A stretch of 64,000 bases of DNA, from NCBI GenBank assembly GCA_029945945.1, contig JAQSDM010000011.1, positions 310,001 to 374,000 on the forward strand, read 5' to 3'. The translations under genes and the position numbers were made by a program. Below are positions 55,295 to 64,000 of this stretch, piece after piece. The DNA comes from Algoriphagus sp. Lineage in GTDB: Bacteria; Bacteroidota; Bacteroidia; Cytophagales; Cyclobacteriaceae. Numbering within the stretch: position 1 is the stretch's first letter; each line of letters opens with the position of its first letter. The notes beneath the pieces were generated by a model. That model was not told the origin of the DNA, made no database searches, and was given only the letters and a program-made list of their open reading frames with translations.

Positions 55295-55633
55295 ATGAAA
55301 AAAATAGAAGCCATTATCCGGACTTCCCGCTTTGAACAGATTCATGCATGCGTGGCAGCTCTTGGAGTGAAGTTTCTCACTTTCTATGAAGTAAAAGGGA
55401 TGGGACTGGAGCACGCCAAACAGCAAACTTATCGAGGCGTGGCGTATGAACCGGCTTACATCCCTCGAACAAAACTTGAAATCGTAACAGTAGAGGATCT
55501 GGTAGAACCAGTAATCAAGTGCATCCTGGCAGAAGGGAAAACAGGTGAAATCGGGGATGGAAAAATTTTCGTCTATGACGTCCTTGAGGCCTACCGAATC
55601 AGAAACAGCGATTCCGGAGAACACGCACTTTAA
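55295..55633 (+). CDS. glnK: P-II family nitrogen regulator
   Basis: 112 aa, P-II size. Senses nitrogen status by ATP/ADP and 2-oxoglutarate binding and plugs AmtB. T-loop residues Y46 and Y51 are present (TYRGVAYEP); Y51 is at the uridylylation site in characterised family members, though the preceding residue is Ala rather than Glu. The C-terminal GDGKIFVYDV and AYRIRNSDSGEHAL are the usual signature regions. It precedes amtB by 33 nt, the classic glnK-amtB arrangement. Confidence 0.93.
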   Translation: MKKIEAIIRTSRFEQIHACVAALGVKFLTFYEVKGMGLEHAKQQTYRGVAYEPAYIPRTKLEIVTVEDLVEPVIKCILAEGKTGEIGDGKIFVYDVLEAYRIRNSDSGEHAL

Positions 55634-55666
55634 TCAACTCAACAACCACCCTGAACCTATTTGACC

Positions 55667-56911
55667 ATGGAAGAAGTACCTGTTCAAGACCTGTTTACGG
55701 TCAATAACCTTTGGATGATGATATCCACAATCTTGGTTTTCATCATGCACCTTGGCTTTGCAACTTTAGAAGCAGGCCTCACCCGAGCTAAAAACACTGT
55801 TAATATTTTATTTAAAAATACCATCACCCCTGCTATCGGACTATTGACCTATGCTTTTGTAGGATTTAATTTAATGTATCCGGGTGCAGATTTCGCGGGC
55901 GGATTCTTTGGATTTGCAGGATTTGGTCTTAGTCTTCCGGAGGGATGGGACACCAGCAATTACAATGCAGGCTATACCTATTTCACCGACTTCATTTTCC
56001 AGGCAATGTTTGCGGCAACTGCTGCGACTATTGTTTCTGGCGCAGTAGCTGAGCGAATGAAGCTTAGTACCTACATCATATTCTCAATTATTTATGTGTC
56101 AACCGTCTATCCGATTGTAGGAATGTGGAAGTGGGGAAATGGATTTTTGAACACCATGGAAACACCTTTTTATGATTTTGCGGGATCTACAATCGTTCAC
56201 TCTGTTGGTGGATGGGCTGCTTTGATCGGTGCCTTTCTTTTGGGTCCAAGACTTGGCAAATTCACTTTGCAAGGAATGAAAGCGATTCCAGGGCACAGCC
56301 TTCCTATGGCCACGATCGGGGTATTTTTACTTTGGTTCGGATGGTTTGGATTTAACGGTGGTTCTGTGCTGAGTGCTAGTCCCGGCTTAGTTTCCAAAGT
56401 TTTCGTGACTACTGCAATCGCAGCAGCTGCAGGATCGTTTGGAGCATTGCTTATTTCCTATTTGAAATTCAAAACCTACGATATCACAATGGTCTTGAAC
56501 GGGATCCTTGCCGGTCTGGTGGGAATCACAGCGGGTGCTGACCAAATGAGTGTCCTTGACTCCGCAATTATCGGATTCATCGGAGGAGGCTTGGTTGTTT
56601 TTGCAGTTGTATTCTTCGACAAAATCAAAATCGATGACCCGGTAGGTGCGATTTCTGTTCACCTTGTAGGAGGTGTCTGGGGAACTTTGGCCGTAGGTTT
56701 CTTTGGGAACCTGGCAGGTATTGATCAAATAATTTCCCAGCTAATTGGAATAGGGTCAGTGGCTGTATTCTGCCTTTCCACTTCATGGATCATTTTCTAC
56801 ACGCTAAAGAAGACGGTAGGCATCAGAGTACCCGAAATTGAAGAAACTGAAGGCTTGGATCTTCATGAACACGGAATGAGCGCTTATCCTGACTTTGCAA
56901 CAAAAGATTAA
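55667..56911 (+). CDS. amtB: Ammonium transporter AmtB
   Basis: 414 aa from the ATG at 55667; an upstream in-frame TTG at 55661 is less likely. Eleven predicted membrane segments, with the twin-His pore regions and GGSVLSASPG near the middle. Typical FATLEAGLTRAKNTVNILFKN signature. Works with the P-II protein encoded just upstream. A strong terminator follows. Confidence 0.95.
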   Translation: MEEVPVQDLFTVNNLWMMISTILVFIMHLGFATLEAGLTRAKNTVNILFKNTITPAIGLLTYAFVGFNLMYPGADFAGGFFGFAGFGLSLPEGWDTSNYNAGYTYFTDFIFQAMFAATAATIVSGAVAERMKLSTYIIFSIIYVSTVYPIVGMWKWGNGFLNTMETPFYDFAGSTIVHSVGGWAALIGAFLLGPRLGKFTLQGMKAIPGHSLPMATIGVFLLWFGWFGFNGGSVLSASPGLVSKVFVTTAIAAAAGSFGALLISYLKFKTYDITMVLNGILAGLVGITAGADQMSVLDSAIIGFIGGGLVVFAVVFFDKIKIDDPVGAISVHLVGGVWGTLAVGFFGNLAGIDQIISQLIGIGSVAVFCLSTSWIIFYTLKKTVGIRVPEIEETEGLDLHEHGMSAYPDFATKD

Positions 56912-56934
56912 TCAAGTAAAAATCACCACAACCT

Positions 56935-56964
56935 AAAAGACCTGTCCGTTTGGACAGGTCTTTT
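56935..56964 (+). terminator. Terminator of the glnK-amtB operon
   Basis: AAAAGACCTGTCC (56935-56947), GTTT loop, GGACAGGTCTTTT (56952-56964): a perfect 13-bp stem with A and T runs, between amtB and a convergent small gene. Confidence 0.85.
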
Positions 56965-56967
56965 AAT

Positions 56968-57156
56968 TTAAAGAGCTGGCTGAAAATATCTGTTGAGAAT
57001 GGCGTCATGGACTTTGCCAAACATTTCGTAACACCAGACTTTAAAGTCCTCCACTTCTGTGGGCAAAATAAGTCTCAGGCCCTTCCTTAGCTCTCGTTCA
57101 AACAAATACTTACTAAAGCTGACCTTTTCAAGGATGGTCTTCACATAATCGATCAT
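56968..57156 (-). CDS. Small conserved protein, unknown
   Basis: 62 aa (MIDYVKTILEKVSFSKYLFERELRK...). Helical, basic N-terminal half followed by EVEDFKVWCYEMFG. Similar short proteins of this pattern occur in Bacteroidota genomes, so it is judged real, though no function is known. It is convergent with amtB and begins 116 nt before batD. Confidence 0.65.
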   Translation of the reverse strand: MIDYVKTILEKVSFSKYLFERELRKGLRLILPTEVEDFKVWCYEMFGKVHDAILNRYFQPAL

Positions 57157-57235
57157 AGTTAAAAGAGTTTAGGGTTTATTAACTGTTTTTAAGTTTAAAT
57201 ACGCAGGCATTTCTACCTATGTTGCGTTATTTAGG

Positions 57236-57267
57236 TTGTTCATAAAGTAGAATAATTCCTATTTTCG
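57236..57267 (+). promoter_or_regulatory. Candidate batD-aroC promoter
   Basis: TTG (57236-57238), 21-nt spacer, TATTTTCG (57260-57267), close to TAnnTTTG. Start codon is 6 nt further on, so the leader would be very short. Confidence 0.35.
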
Positions 57268-57272
57268 CAACC

Positions 57273-58718
57273 ATGATTAAAACGTACTTCCAGGCTGCTT
57301 TGGTATGCATCGCATTTCTTTTTCAAGGGATCGCGAAAGGCCAGGATGTGCAAATCGAATTGGGGCCAGATGAGATTGGTTTAAATGAGACGTTCACTAT
57401 TAAAGTTACGCTCTCTAATGAAAAGATCAAATCCTACGACCAATTTCCTGATATCACGGGATTTCAAAAGCAAGGAATCTCACAGTCTTCGTCCATGAAT
57501 CTTATCAATGGACAAATGAGCAGCTCCAATAGTATCATCCAATATTATAAACCCACCAAAAAAGGTCAGTTTACAATAGCTGGTTTCAATATTACTATCA
57601 ATGGAAATGCGTTTCCTTCGGAAGGCAAAAAGATTACTGTTGTTGATGCCAAAAGTGCGCAGGGACTTGGAGGAGCCGCAACCGATCCTTTTGCGGATTT
57701 TTTCGGGAGGACTTCAGAAGAACCGGAATTTGTGGAACTCGAGGATGATGCTTTTTTCTCCGTTGCGGTAGATAAAGAGGAGGTATTTGCAGGTGAAGGA
57801 TTCAATGTGAGCCTGGCATTTTATATGTCTGAATCGAATCAGGCTCCTTTTCAGTTTTATGAGCCGGGGAAACAATTAGATGAGATTCTAAAGCAGATAA
57901 AACCAACGAATGCTTGGGAAGAGAACTACAATGTCTCTAATATCGAACCAGAACAAGTCACTATCAATGGTAAAAACTGGACAAAATTCAAGGTTTACGA
58001 AGCTTCATTTTTCCCTTTTTCCGAAGGAGAAGTAACCATTCCAAAGATTGGTTGGCAAATGATAAAATATAAGGTAGCGAAGAATCCTACATTCTTCGGG
58101 GCCAATCGCCAGGAAGATTTCAAAACCTTTTATTCTCCTCCTAAAACAATCAAAGTGAAACCATTGCCTCCTCATCCATTGCGAAATGAGGTAAGTGTGG
58201 GTGAATTCCAAATCCGTGAAAACATCACAGATATCGAAGTGGAAACAGGTCAGGGCTTTGAGTATAACTTTGGCATCAGTGGAGTCGGAAACATCAATGC
58301 CATTGCTCCGCCTCGAAGACTCTCAGGCGCGAATTTGAACACTTTTGACCCAAATGTCCGCCAACAAATCAACCGTGGCTATGGAAGAGTATCCGGAATC
58401 AAGGATTACAATTACTACATCACATTGAATGAAGCGGGAGAAATCAACTTGGCGGATCACTTTGAATGGATCTATTTCGATCCAGCCCGGGCAGTTTACG
58501 ATACGCTACAACCTTCAGCAAAAATCAGAGTAGTTGGGGAAAGCAAAGTTAATCAGGCGATTTCCAGTCAGCGCCTTGGAGGTCTCTATGACCGAATCGA
58601 TACTGAAGACAACCGGTTTTCAAACGAGGAATATAAATACTATTTTACCACAGGAATCAATCTCCTGCTGATGGCCTCAGTCGCTATGTTGGCAGTTTTG
58701 ATAATAAGAAAGAAATAA
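57273..58718 (+). CDS. batD: BatD-family protein
   Basis: 481 aa: signal peptide (to about residue 23), a long beta-rich periplasmic region, and a C-terminal membrane helix ([20 protein letters not shown]). The BatD family (Bacteroides aerotolerance) is linked to MoxR-BatABCE operons. Here it stands without those neighbours. The aroC ATG overlaps its stop by one base, so the two are translationally coupled. Confidence 0.88.
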   Translation: MIKTYFQAALVCIAFLFQGIAKGQDVQIELGPDEIGLNETFTIKVTLSNEKIKSYDQFPDITGFQKQGISQSSSMNLINGQMSSSNSIIQYYKPTKKGQFTIAGFNITINGNAFPSEGKKITVVDAKSAQGLGGAATDPFADFFGRTSEEPEFVELEDDAFFSVAVDKEEVFAGEGFNVSLAFYMSESNQAPFQFYEPGKQLDEILKQIKPTNAWEENYNVSNIEPEQVTINGKNWTKFKVYEASFFPFSEGEVTIPKIGWQMIKYKVAKNPTFFGANRQEDFKTFYSPPKTIKVKPLPPHPLRNEVSVGEFQIRENITDIEVETGQGFEYNFGISGVGNINAIAPPRRLSGANLNTFDPNVRQQINRGYGRVSGIKDYNYYITLNEAGEINLADHFEWIYFDPARAVYDTLQPSAKIRVVGESKVNQAISSQRLGGLYDRIDTEDNRFSNEEYKYYFTTGINLLLMASVAMLAVLIIRKK

Positions 58719-59803
58719 TGGGAAACTCATTTGGCAAGCTTTTCAAGATCACCACCTTTGGTGAATCACACGGATTAGCTTTGGGAGTAATCATCGAGGG
58801 ATGCCCTGCGGGACTTAAAATCGATGAGGATAAAATCCGGATGGAAATGCAACGTCGCAAGCCCGGACAGTCCAAAATCACCACTCAACGCAAAGAGGAG
58901 GACGAAATCCAAATCCTATCAGGAGTTTTCGAAGGTGTAAGTATGGGTACCCCAATCGGAATAGTCATCCCTAATTCTGACCAGAAGAGCAAAGACTACG
59001 CTCATATTTCTGACAAGTTCAGACCCTCTCACGCAGATTATACTTACTTCGAGAAATACGGGGTCAGAGATTATCGTGGGGGCGGAAGAAGTAGCGCAAG
59101 AGAAACGGCAGCAAGAGTAGCGGCAGGGTCGATTGCAAAGCAGCTATTAGAAACAAAAGGAGTAACAGTTCAGGCGTTTGTTTCCCAAGTGGGAGATTTG
59201 ACTCTGGATAAAAGCTATCAGGAACTTGACCTGTCGAAGGTGGAAGAAAACATTATCCGTTGCCCGGATCCGGAAACCGCCGAGAGAATGATCGAGTTGA
59301 TCGATTCGGTCAGATTGGAGAGAGACACCATCGGCGGAGTTGTAACATGTGTAATCAAAAATACTCCTGTAGGAATCGGAGAACCTGTTTTTGACCGTCT
59401 GCATGCGGAATTGGGCAAAGCCATGCTCAGCATCAATGCCGTAAAAGGTTTCGAATACGGAAGCGGTTTCGAGGGTGTAAAAATGCGCGGATCTCAGCAT
59501 AATGACACATTTGTAAAAGAAGGAGAAAAGATTCACACGCTGACAAACCACTCCGGAGGAATCCAGGGAGGTATCTCGAATGGAGAAGACATCTATTTCC
59601 GTGTAGCATTCAAGCCAGTAGCTACAATCATGCAGGATCAGGAGTCGGTAAATGAAGCCGGTGAATCGGTCATTGTGAGTGGAAAAGGCCGACACGATCC
59701 TTGTGTTGTTCCCCGGGCAGTTCCCATTGTGGAAGCTATGGCTGCCTTGGTCATTGCAGACTATATTTTGCTATCAAAAAGCAATAAACTCCAGGAAATA
59801 TAA
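58718..59803 (+). CDS. aroC: Chorismate synthase
   Basis: 361 aa. Converts EPSP to chorismate with FMN, the last step of the shikimate pathway. Signature segments: TFGESHG near the N-terminus, [45 protein letters not shown] and [16 protein letters not shown]. Starts on the batD stop codon (overlap of one base). Confidence 0.97.
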   Translation: MGNSFGKLFKITTFGESHGLALGVIIEGCPAGLKIDEDKIRMEMQRRKPGQSKITTQRKEEDEIQILSGVFEGVSMGTPIGIVIPNSDQKSKDYAHISDKFRPSHADYTYFEKYGVRDYRGGGRSSARETAARVAAGSIAKQLLETKGVTVQAFVSQVGDLTLDKSYQELDLSKVEENIIRCPDPETAERMIELIDSVRLERDTIGGVVTCVIKNTPVGIGEPVFDRLHAELGKAMLSINAVKGFEYGSGFEGVKMRGSQHNDTFVKEGEKIHTLTNHSGGIQGGISNGEDIYFRVAFKPVATIMQDQESVNEAGESVIVSGKGRHDPCVVPRAVPIVEAMAALVIADYILLSKSNKLQEI

Positions 59804-59920
59804 ATTCTTCCAATTGCTTAAAAAGATTCATTTACAATAAATTATTTAATCCTTTTGGCTCATTTTCATAGATTCCCTGACGAAGATTGGGGGTAAAACT
59901 TTTGGTCAAATGATCTGGTA

Positions 59921-59970
59921 AATCCATAAAAAAGGCTGTCTCAAATTTGAGACAGCCTTTTTTATGGATT
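59921..59970. terminator. 50-bp perfect palindrome, bidirectional terminator between aroC and fumC
   Basis: From AATCCAT... (59921-59945) to ...ATGGATT (59946-59970) both arms are exact complements over 25 bp each with no unpaired loop. The central core GGCTGTCTCAAATTTGAGAC, then AAAAAA/TTTTTT tracts on both sides, serves the convergent aroC and fumC ends. Confidence 0.85.
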
Positions 59971-59978
59971 CGCAAAGG

Positions 59979-61379
59979 TTATTTCAAGCTTCCGATCATA
60001 TCTTCAGGCTTCACCCATTCGTCAAATTGCTCAGAAGTAAGCAGCCCTAATTTGATTGCAGCTTCTCTCAAGCTTGAGCCTTCTTTATGTGCTTTTTTAG
60101 CAATCGCAGCTGCATTTTCATAACCGATATACGGGTTCAATGCTGTGACCAGCATAAGAGAATTCTCCAAGTGGCGCTGAATCATCGCAAAGTTTGGCTC
60201 GATTCCTATTGCGCAGTTATCGTTGAAAGACACACAGGCATCTCCGATCAATCTTGCAGACTGAAGGAAATTAGCGGCGATCAGGGGCTTAAACACGTTC
60301 AATTCAAAGTGGCCGTTTGATCCTCCTATTGTAATTGCCACGTCATTCCCCATTACTTGTGCAGCCACCATTGTTATCGCTTCGACTTGAGTTGGGTTGA
60401 CTTTTCCAGGCATAATAGATGAACCCGGCTCGTTTTCAGGAATCAAAATTTCTCCGATTCCTGATCTTGGACCTGAAGAAAGCATCCTGATGTCATTGGC
60501 TATTTTCATAAGTGATACTGCCAATTGCTTCAAAGCCCCATGCGTCTCTACCATACCGTCGTGCGCTGCCAATGCCTCAAATTTATTGGGGGCAGTAATA
60601 AAAGAATGGCCTGAAAGTTCAGCAATTTTCTGTGCAACTAACTCAGAATATCCGGCAGGAGTATTCAAACCAGTACCAACTGCAGTCCCTCCAAGTGCCA
60701 ACTCAGAAAGATGCGAAAGTGTATTTTTCAAAGCTCTCAAACCATGATCCAACTGAGCTACATAGCCGCTGAATTCCTGGCCAAGAGTAAGCGGAGTTGC
60801 ATCCATGAAGTGAGTACGGCCAATTTTCACTACACTTTTGAAAGCCTCAGCTTTTGCGTGAAGTGTATCTCTTAATTTCTGAACTCCCGGAATCGTCGTC
60901 TCCACTACCATTTGGTAAGCCGCTACGTGCATGGCTGTCGGGTAGGTATCGTTGGATGATTGAGACTTGTTTACATCATCATTAGGATGGATTTTCTTTT
61001 TTTCATCTTCCAAAGCTCCTCCGAGTAAAACATGGGCCCGATAAGCGATCACCTCGTTTGCATTCATGTTTGATTGCGTACCGGAACCAGTTTGCCAGAT
61101 TACAAGAGGGAACTGATCATCGTGCTGTCCGGCCAGGATTTCATCACACACTTTGGCGATGATCTCCGCCTTGTCTTTTGCAAGTACCCCCAACTCTGCA
61201 TTTGTGATTGCCGCAGCCTTTTTCAAAATCGCAAAAGCTCGAATAATTTCAATCGGCATTCGATTTTTCTCGCCACCGATTTTGAAGTTATTGATAGATC
61301 GTTGGGTTTGTGCACCCCAGTATTTGTCAGCAGGCACCTCTACAGGTCCCATGGTATCTTTTTCGATTCGAATACTCAT
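59979..61379 (-). CDS. fumC: Fumarate hydratase, class II
   Basis: 466 aa. Interconverts fumarate and malate in the TCA cycle; oxygen-stable tetramer without an iron-sulfur cluster. [13 protein letters not shown] signature, [14 protein letters not shown] and the C-terminal [27 protein letters not shown]. Uses its own promoter region upstream of 61379. Ends within a few bases of the palindromic terminator. Confidence 0.97.
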   Translation of the reverse strand: MSIRIEKDTMGPVEVPADKYWGAQTQRSINNFKIGGEKNRMPIEIIRAFAILKKAAAITNAELGVLAKDKAEIIAKVCDEILAGQHDDQFPLVIWQTGSGTQSNMNANEVIAYRAHVLLGGALEDEKKKIHPNDDVNKSQSSNDTYPTAMHVAAYQMVVETTIPGVQKLRDTLHAKAEAFKSVVKIGRTHFMDATPLTLGQEFSGYVAQLDHGLRALKNTLSHLSELALGGTAVGTGLNTPAGYSELVAQKIAELSGHSFITAPNKFEALAAHDGMVETHGALKQLAVSLMKIANDIRMLSSGPRSGIGEILIPENEPGSSIMPGKVNPTQVEAITMVAAQVMGNDVAITIGGSNGHFELNVFKPLIAANFLQSARLIGDACVSFNDNCAIGIEPNFAMIQRHLENSLMLVTALNPYIGYENAAAIAKKAHKEGSSLREAAIKLGLLTSEQFDEWVKPEDMIGSLK

Positions 61380-61454
61380 GTCGATTGATTTATTGTTTGA
61401 TTTTGCGTGGGCTAAATTAAGTGCAAAAGCTTTTTTTCCCTAGAAAGCTGAAGT

Positions 61455-61940
61455 TTAATCCTTCAACTGAAAGCTGATGAACTTGTAAAATATTTCTCGT
61501 GAGGATTTTACTTGTCTATGAAAAAAAAACATGGCGAGAAAATAATTGAATATGGCCAGGAATAGGCAAATATATCCATAAAGATGTTCCGCAGCCACTC
61601 CAAAGTAATATGCGGAAAAGGCCAATAGAATGATTGACCAAAAGGCCAAAAAGAAAATTGCACCGGGAAATAACCGGTATTTTAAAAAAATAATACTTCC
61701 TCGGGGTGTCTCTTCAACTTTCCCCATAAGCATTGGCAAAAAAGTATCTCCCTTCTGAATGGCTTTAGAAATTCTAAATCCTTTTTGACCAACCATTCCA
61801 TAAAAAAGTAATCTCGAATCAGCCTGTGTTCGCTTGTCCAGGTAATTGACTTCTGCCGTCACTCTGCTCAAATTCCCCAAAACCTCTTTTTTGGAAAGAG
61901 CGCTCACAAAGGTTTCGGTATGGAAGGGGATTAAATTCAA
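61455..61940 (-). CDS. Two-pass membrane protein, unknown
   Basis: 161 aa with hydrophobic segments at about 92-114 and 119-141, plus a cytoplasmic N-terminal part with no signal peptide. The first 90 residues are a polar domain. No family is recognised. It lies 6 nt downstream of the RidA gene on the same strand, so they are probably one unit. Confidence 0.7.
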   Translation of the reverse strand: MNLIPFHTETFVSALSKKEVLGNLSRVTAEVNYLDKRTQADSRLLFYGMVGQKGFRISKAIQKGDTFLPMLMGKVEETPRGSIIFLKYRLFPGAIFFLAFWSIILLAFSAYYFGVAAEHLYGYICLFLAIFNYFLAMFFFHRQVKSSREIFYKFISFQLKD

Positions 61941-61946
61941 GGTTTT

Positions 61947-62324
61947 CTACTTTACTGCAATGCAGGAGATTTCTACGTTCACATTTTTTGGAAGTTTGCT
62001 TACCTCCACTGTTTCTCTGGCTGGAGAATTTGATTTGAAATATTGCCCGTATGCTTCATTGATAGTTGCAAACTGGCCCATGTCTTTGATGAAGATGGTG
62101 CATTTCACCACATCTGAAAACGCAAAGCCAGCCCTCCTCAGGATCGCTTCCATGTTTTTCATCACAGCATGAGTCTCTTCGGTGATATTTTCATTGATCA
62201 ATTCACCGGTTTCGGGATCCAATGCAATATTACCGGAGACATAAAGTGTGTTGCCGGCTAAAACTGCTTGAGAATAAGGTCCGATAGGAGCAGGTGCCTC
62301 TGGAGTGAAAATAATTTGATTCAT
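61947..62324 (-). CDS. ridA: RidA-family enamine/imine deaminase
   Basis: 125 aa. Hydrolyses reactive enamines/imines from PLP enzymes such as threonine dehydratase. The opening FTPEAPAPIGPYSQAV and C-terminal SPARETVEVSKLPKNVNVEISC with the conserved Arg and Glu match the RidA subgroup. Upstream of the membrane-protein gene. Confidence 0.92.
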   Translation of the reverse strand: MNQIIFTPEAPAPIGPYSQAVLAGNTLYVSGNIALDPETGELINENITEETHAVMKNMEAILRRAGFAFSDVVKCTIFIKDMGQFATINEAYGQYFKSNSPARETVEVSKLPKNVNVEISCIAVK

Positions 62325-62387
62325 CTGGAATAAGGTATTTGGTTACTAGTAGTTAGGGTAATTCTTCAGACTGACTTCTTTGATAGA

Positions 62388-63188
62388 TTACAGTTTTTTC
62401 GCTTCATTCCAATAAACATCCATCTCTGCAAGGGTCATTTCACTAAGGTTTTTCCCGGATTCTTTGGCTGAATTTTCCAGGTATCGGAATCGCTTTATGA
62501 ATTTCAAATTAGTCCTTTCAAGCGCTTCTTCAGGATTGATTTCGATAAATCGGGCGTAATTAATCAGAGAAAACAGCAAATCTCCGAATTCCGCAGTTGC
62601 CTTCTCCTTGTTAATTTCCAAATCTCCAGCGGCATTAAATTCATCTTTGAACTCCTGCATTTCCTCCTCCACTTTTTCCCAAACCTGTTGCTTTTCTTCC
62701 CAGTCAAATCCCACACCGCGGGCTTTTTCCTGAATTCGCATGGCTTTGATCAACGCAGGAAGTGATTTAGGCACTCCGCCAAGAACTGAGACATTTCCCT
62801 TTTCGTTGAGTTTTATCTTTTCCCAATTTTGCTTCACTGTCTCCTCATCTTCCGCAATAGCATCCCCATAGATATGAGGGTGTCTTCGGATGAGTTTTTC
62901 ACAAAGTGAATCAATCATTGAAGTAATGTCAAAGCTACCTTCTTCGGAACCGATTTTTGCATAAAACACGATGTGGAGCAGAATATCCCCGAGTTCTTTC
63001 TTGATCTCGTCAGGGTTGCCTTCCAATATCGCGTCTGAAAGTTCAAAGGTTTCCTCAATGGTCAAATGCCTTAAACTTTCTGTGGTTTGCTTTTTGTCCC
63101 AGGGACACTGCGCGCGAAGCTCATCCATGATTGTAAGCAAGCGATCGAAAGCAGCCAATTGCTCAGCTCGGGAACTCAATTTAGACAT
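62388..63188 (-). CDS. mazG: Nucleoside triphosphate pyrophosphohydrolase MazG
   Basis: 266 aa with two tandem MazG helical domains. First metal motif EETFELSDAI and the KKELGDILLHIVFYAK segment, a second EEKQQVWEKVEEEMQEF near residue 160. Hydrolyses NTPs and dNTPs, guarding against non-canonical nucleotides. Divergent from the small Cys-rich gene at 63260. Confidence 0.92.
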   Translation of the reverse strand: MSKLSSRAEQLAAFDRLLTIMDELRAQCPWDKKQTTESLRHLTIEETFELSDAILEGNPDEIKKELGDILLHIVFYAKIGSEEGSFDITSMIDSLCEKLIRRHPHIYGDAIAEDEETVKQNWEKIKLNEKGNVSVLGGVPKSLPALIKAMRIQEKARGVGFDWEEKQQVWEKVEEEMQEFKDEFNAAGDLEINKEKATAEFGDLLFSLINYARFIEINPEEALERTNLKFIKRFRYLENSAKESGKNLSEMTLAEMDVYWNEAKKL

Positions 63189-63235
63189 GACTCAGGAAAC
63201 TATGATTGTTATGTGAACGTTTCGAAGTAAAGGTT

Positions 63236-63243
63236 TAAATTTG
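63236..63243 (+). promoter_or_regulatory. Candidate -7 box of the small Cys-rich membrane protein gene
   Basis: TAAATTTG at 63236-63243 fits TAnnTTTG and is 17 nt before the ATG at 63260. No clear -33 box at the expected distance. Confidence 0.4.
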
Positions 63244-63259
63244 CGCATATTTATCCGTT

Positions 63260-63490
63260 ATGACAACTGTATTTCTAACACTTGGCTTTGTGGCATTGTT
63301 CTTTATTCTGATGTCGGTGAGGCTTCTTTTCATCAAGGATGGTCAATTTAAAGGCACTTGTGCCTCACAAAGTCCTTATTTAAATAAAGAGGGTGCAACC
63401 TGTGGATTCTGCGGAAAAACCGTAGACTCAACCAGTACTTGTGGCAATCCGGACAATGAAGTCGACAAAGTTTTGGCCAAGTTCAAGTAA
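63260..63490 (+). CDS. Small membrane protein with four cysteines (NqrM-like)
   Basis: 76 aa. One N-terminal membrane helix (about 4-24), then a soluble part with C34, C48, C51 and C61 (KGTCASQ ... TCGFCGK ... STCGN). The helix followed by a Cys-containing segment recalls NqrM, which helps assemble the NQR iron centre, but the spacing differs and no nqr genes are near. It may bind a metal or Fe-S centre. Followed by glmM after 57 nt. Confidence 0.7.
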   Translation: MTTVFLTLGFVALFFILMSVRLLFIKDGQFKGTCASQSPYLNKEGATCGFCGKTVDSTSTCGNPDNEVDKVLAKFK

Positions 63491-63547
63491 AATTTTACCC
63501 TGTTTAATTCTGGGATTTTTAGTTTTTAATTTAATCAACTTACTGTA

Positions 63548-64000
63548 GTGTCGCTAATTAAATCAATCTCTGGAATCAGAGGTACCATCGGCGGAAAATC
63601 CGGAGATGGACTAACCCCTATTGATATCGTTAAATTCACATCGGCTTACGGTGCATGGGTTATCGCTGAAACTAACAATCCGAAAGTTATCATTGGCAGA
63701 GATGCCAGAATATCTGGAGAAATGGTTTCAAAACTGGTTTCCGCAACTCTTCAGGGGATGGGGATTCACGTGATTGATCTGGGTCTCAGCACCACACCAA
63801 CGGTTGAATTTGCAGTTCCTTTGGAAAATGCCGGAGGAGGAATCATCCTTACCGCCAGTCATAATCCTATCCAGTGGAACGCTTTGAAATTGCTCAATGC
63901 AAAAGGAGAATTTATCTCGGATGCAGAAGGGAAAGAAATTTTGGAGAAAGCTGACAAAGAAGATTTCACTTTTGCAGAAGTAAAAAAGCTTGGTTCTTAC
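63548..64000 (+). CDS. glmM: Phosphoglucosamine mutase, 5' part
   Basis: 151 codons visible from a GTG at 63548; no in-frame ATG is seen between the upstream stop and this codon. The catalytic TASHNP motif (ILTASHNPIQWNALK) and SISGIRGTIGGKSGDGLTP are typical of GlmM-type alpha-phosphohexomutases. The rest of the gene lies past the right edge. Makes glucosamine-1-phosphate for peptidoglycan and LPS precursors. Confidence 0.88.
   Translation, partial: MSLIKSISGIRGTIGGKSGDGLTPIDIVKFTSAYGAWVIAETNNPKVIIGRDARISGEMVSKLVSATLQGMGIHVIDLGLSTTPTVEFAVPLENAGGGIILTASHNPIQWNALKLLNAKGEFISDAEGKEILEKADKEDFTFAEVKKLGSY

Overview
The window is chromosomal DNA from a Bacteroidota bacterium, most likely order Cytophagales, Cyclobacteriaceae (Algoriphagus-like). 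The evidence is a GldD gliding lipoprotein, a BatD protein, a TonB-dependent receptor, a carotenoid desaturase of the Bacteroidota CrtD type, a bacterial kynurenine-to-quinolinate operon, and promoter boxes of the Bacteroidota type (TTTG ... TAnnTTTG). Intergenic spaces also hold short imperfect palindromic repeats. No rRNA, tRNA, CRISPR array, insertion sequence or prophage was seen. The region is mostly housekeeping and metabolic, with a few accessory modules.

Layout. 1-701: truncated lipoprotein gene (minus), divergent from a carotenoid desaturase across an 18-bp inverted repeat. 2.5-13 kb: recX, then a plus-strand series of tpiA, prmA, a small membrane protein, recJ, lptB, a GH3-like protein, a LOG-family protein, an MBL/beta-CASP hydrolase and two glycosyltransferase-like genes. 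13-16.4 kb: minus-strand operon nbaC-kynU-kmo, which converts kynurenine to the quinolinate precursor for NAD. 16.4-23.3 kb: M19 dipeptidase and TPK-like protein, prmC, an rRNA cytosine methyltransferase, an ABA4-like protein with an overlapping membrane protein, and guaB. 23.3-24.3 kb: RES/Xre toxin-antitoxin pair. 24.3-27.5 kb: GNAT acetyltransferase, coaX, M23 peptidase, serine/threonine dehydratase. 27.5-32.6 kb: tightly overlapping operon for an acetyl-CoA synthetase-like enzyme, 2-oxoacid dehydrogenase E1alpha, E1beta and E2, and an acyl carrier protein. This is the most intriguing module here. 33-42.8 kb: GMC oxidoreductase with its small subunit, alpha-L-fucosidase, TonB receptor, S10 peptidase, nitroreductase, DinB protein. 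42.9-49 kb: gldD, a sodium:solute symporter, a sugar-kinase-like phosphotransferase, recG, a small membrane protein. 49-55 kb: aspartate kinase, ribH, a TPR protein, a second pdhA, recF, a nucleotidyltransferase. 55-64 kb: glnK-amtB, a small conserved protein, batD-aroC, fumC, a membrane protein, ridA, mazG, a small Cys-rich membrane protein and the start of glmM.

Many convergent gene pairs are separated by strong hairpin terminators. One of them, between aroC and fumC, is a 50-bp perfect palindrome. Functional names rest on motif recognition by eye. No similarity search or computation was available.
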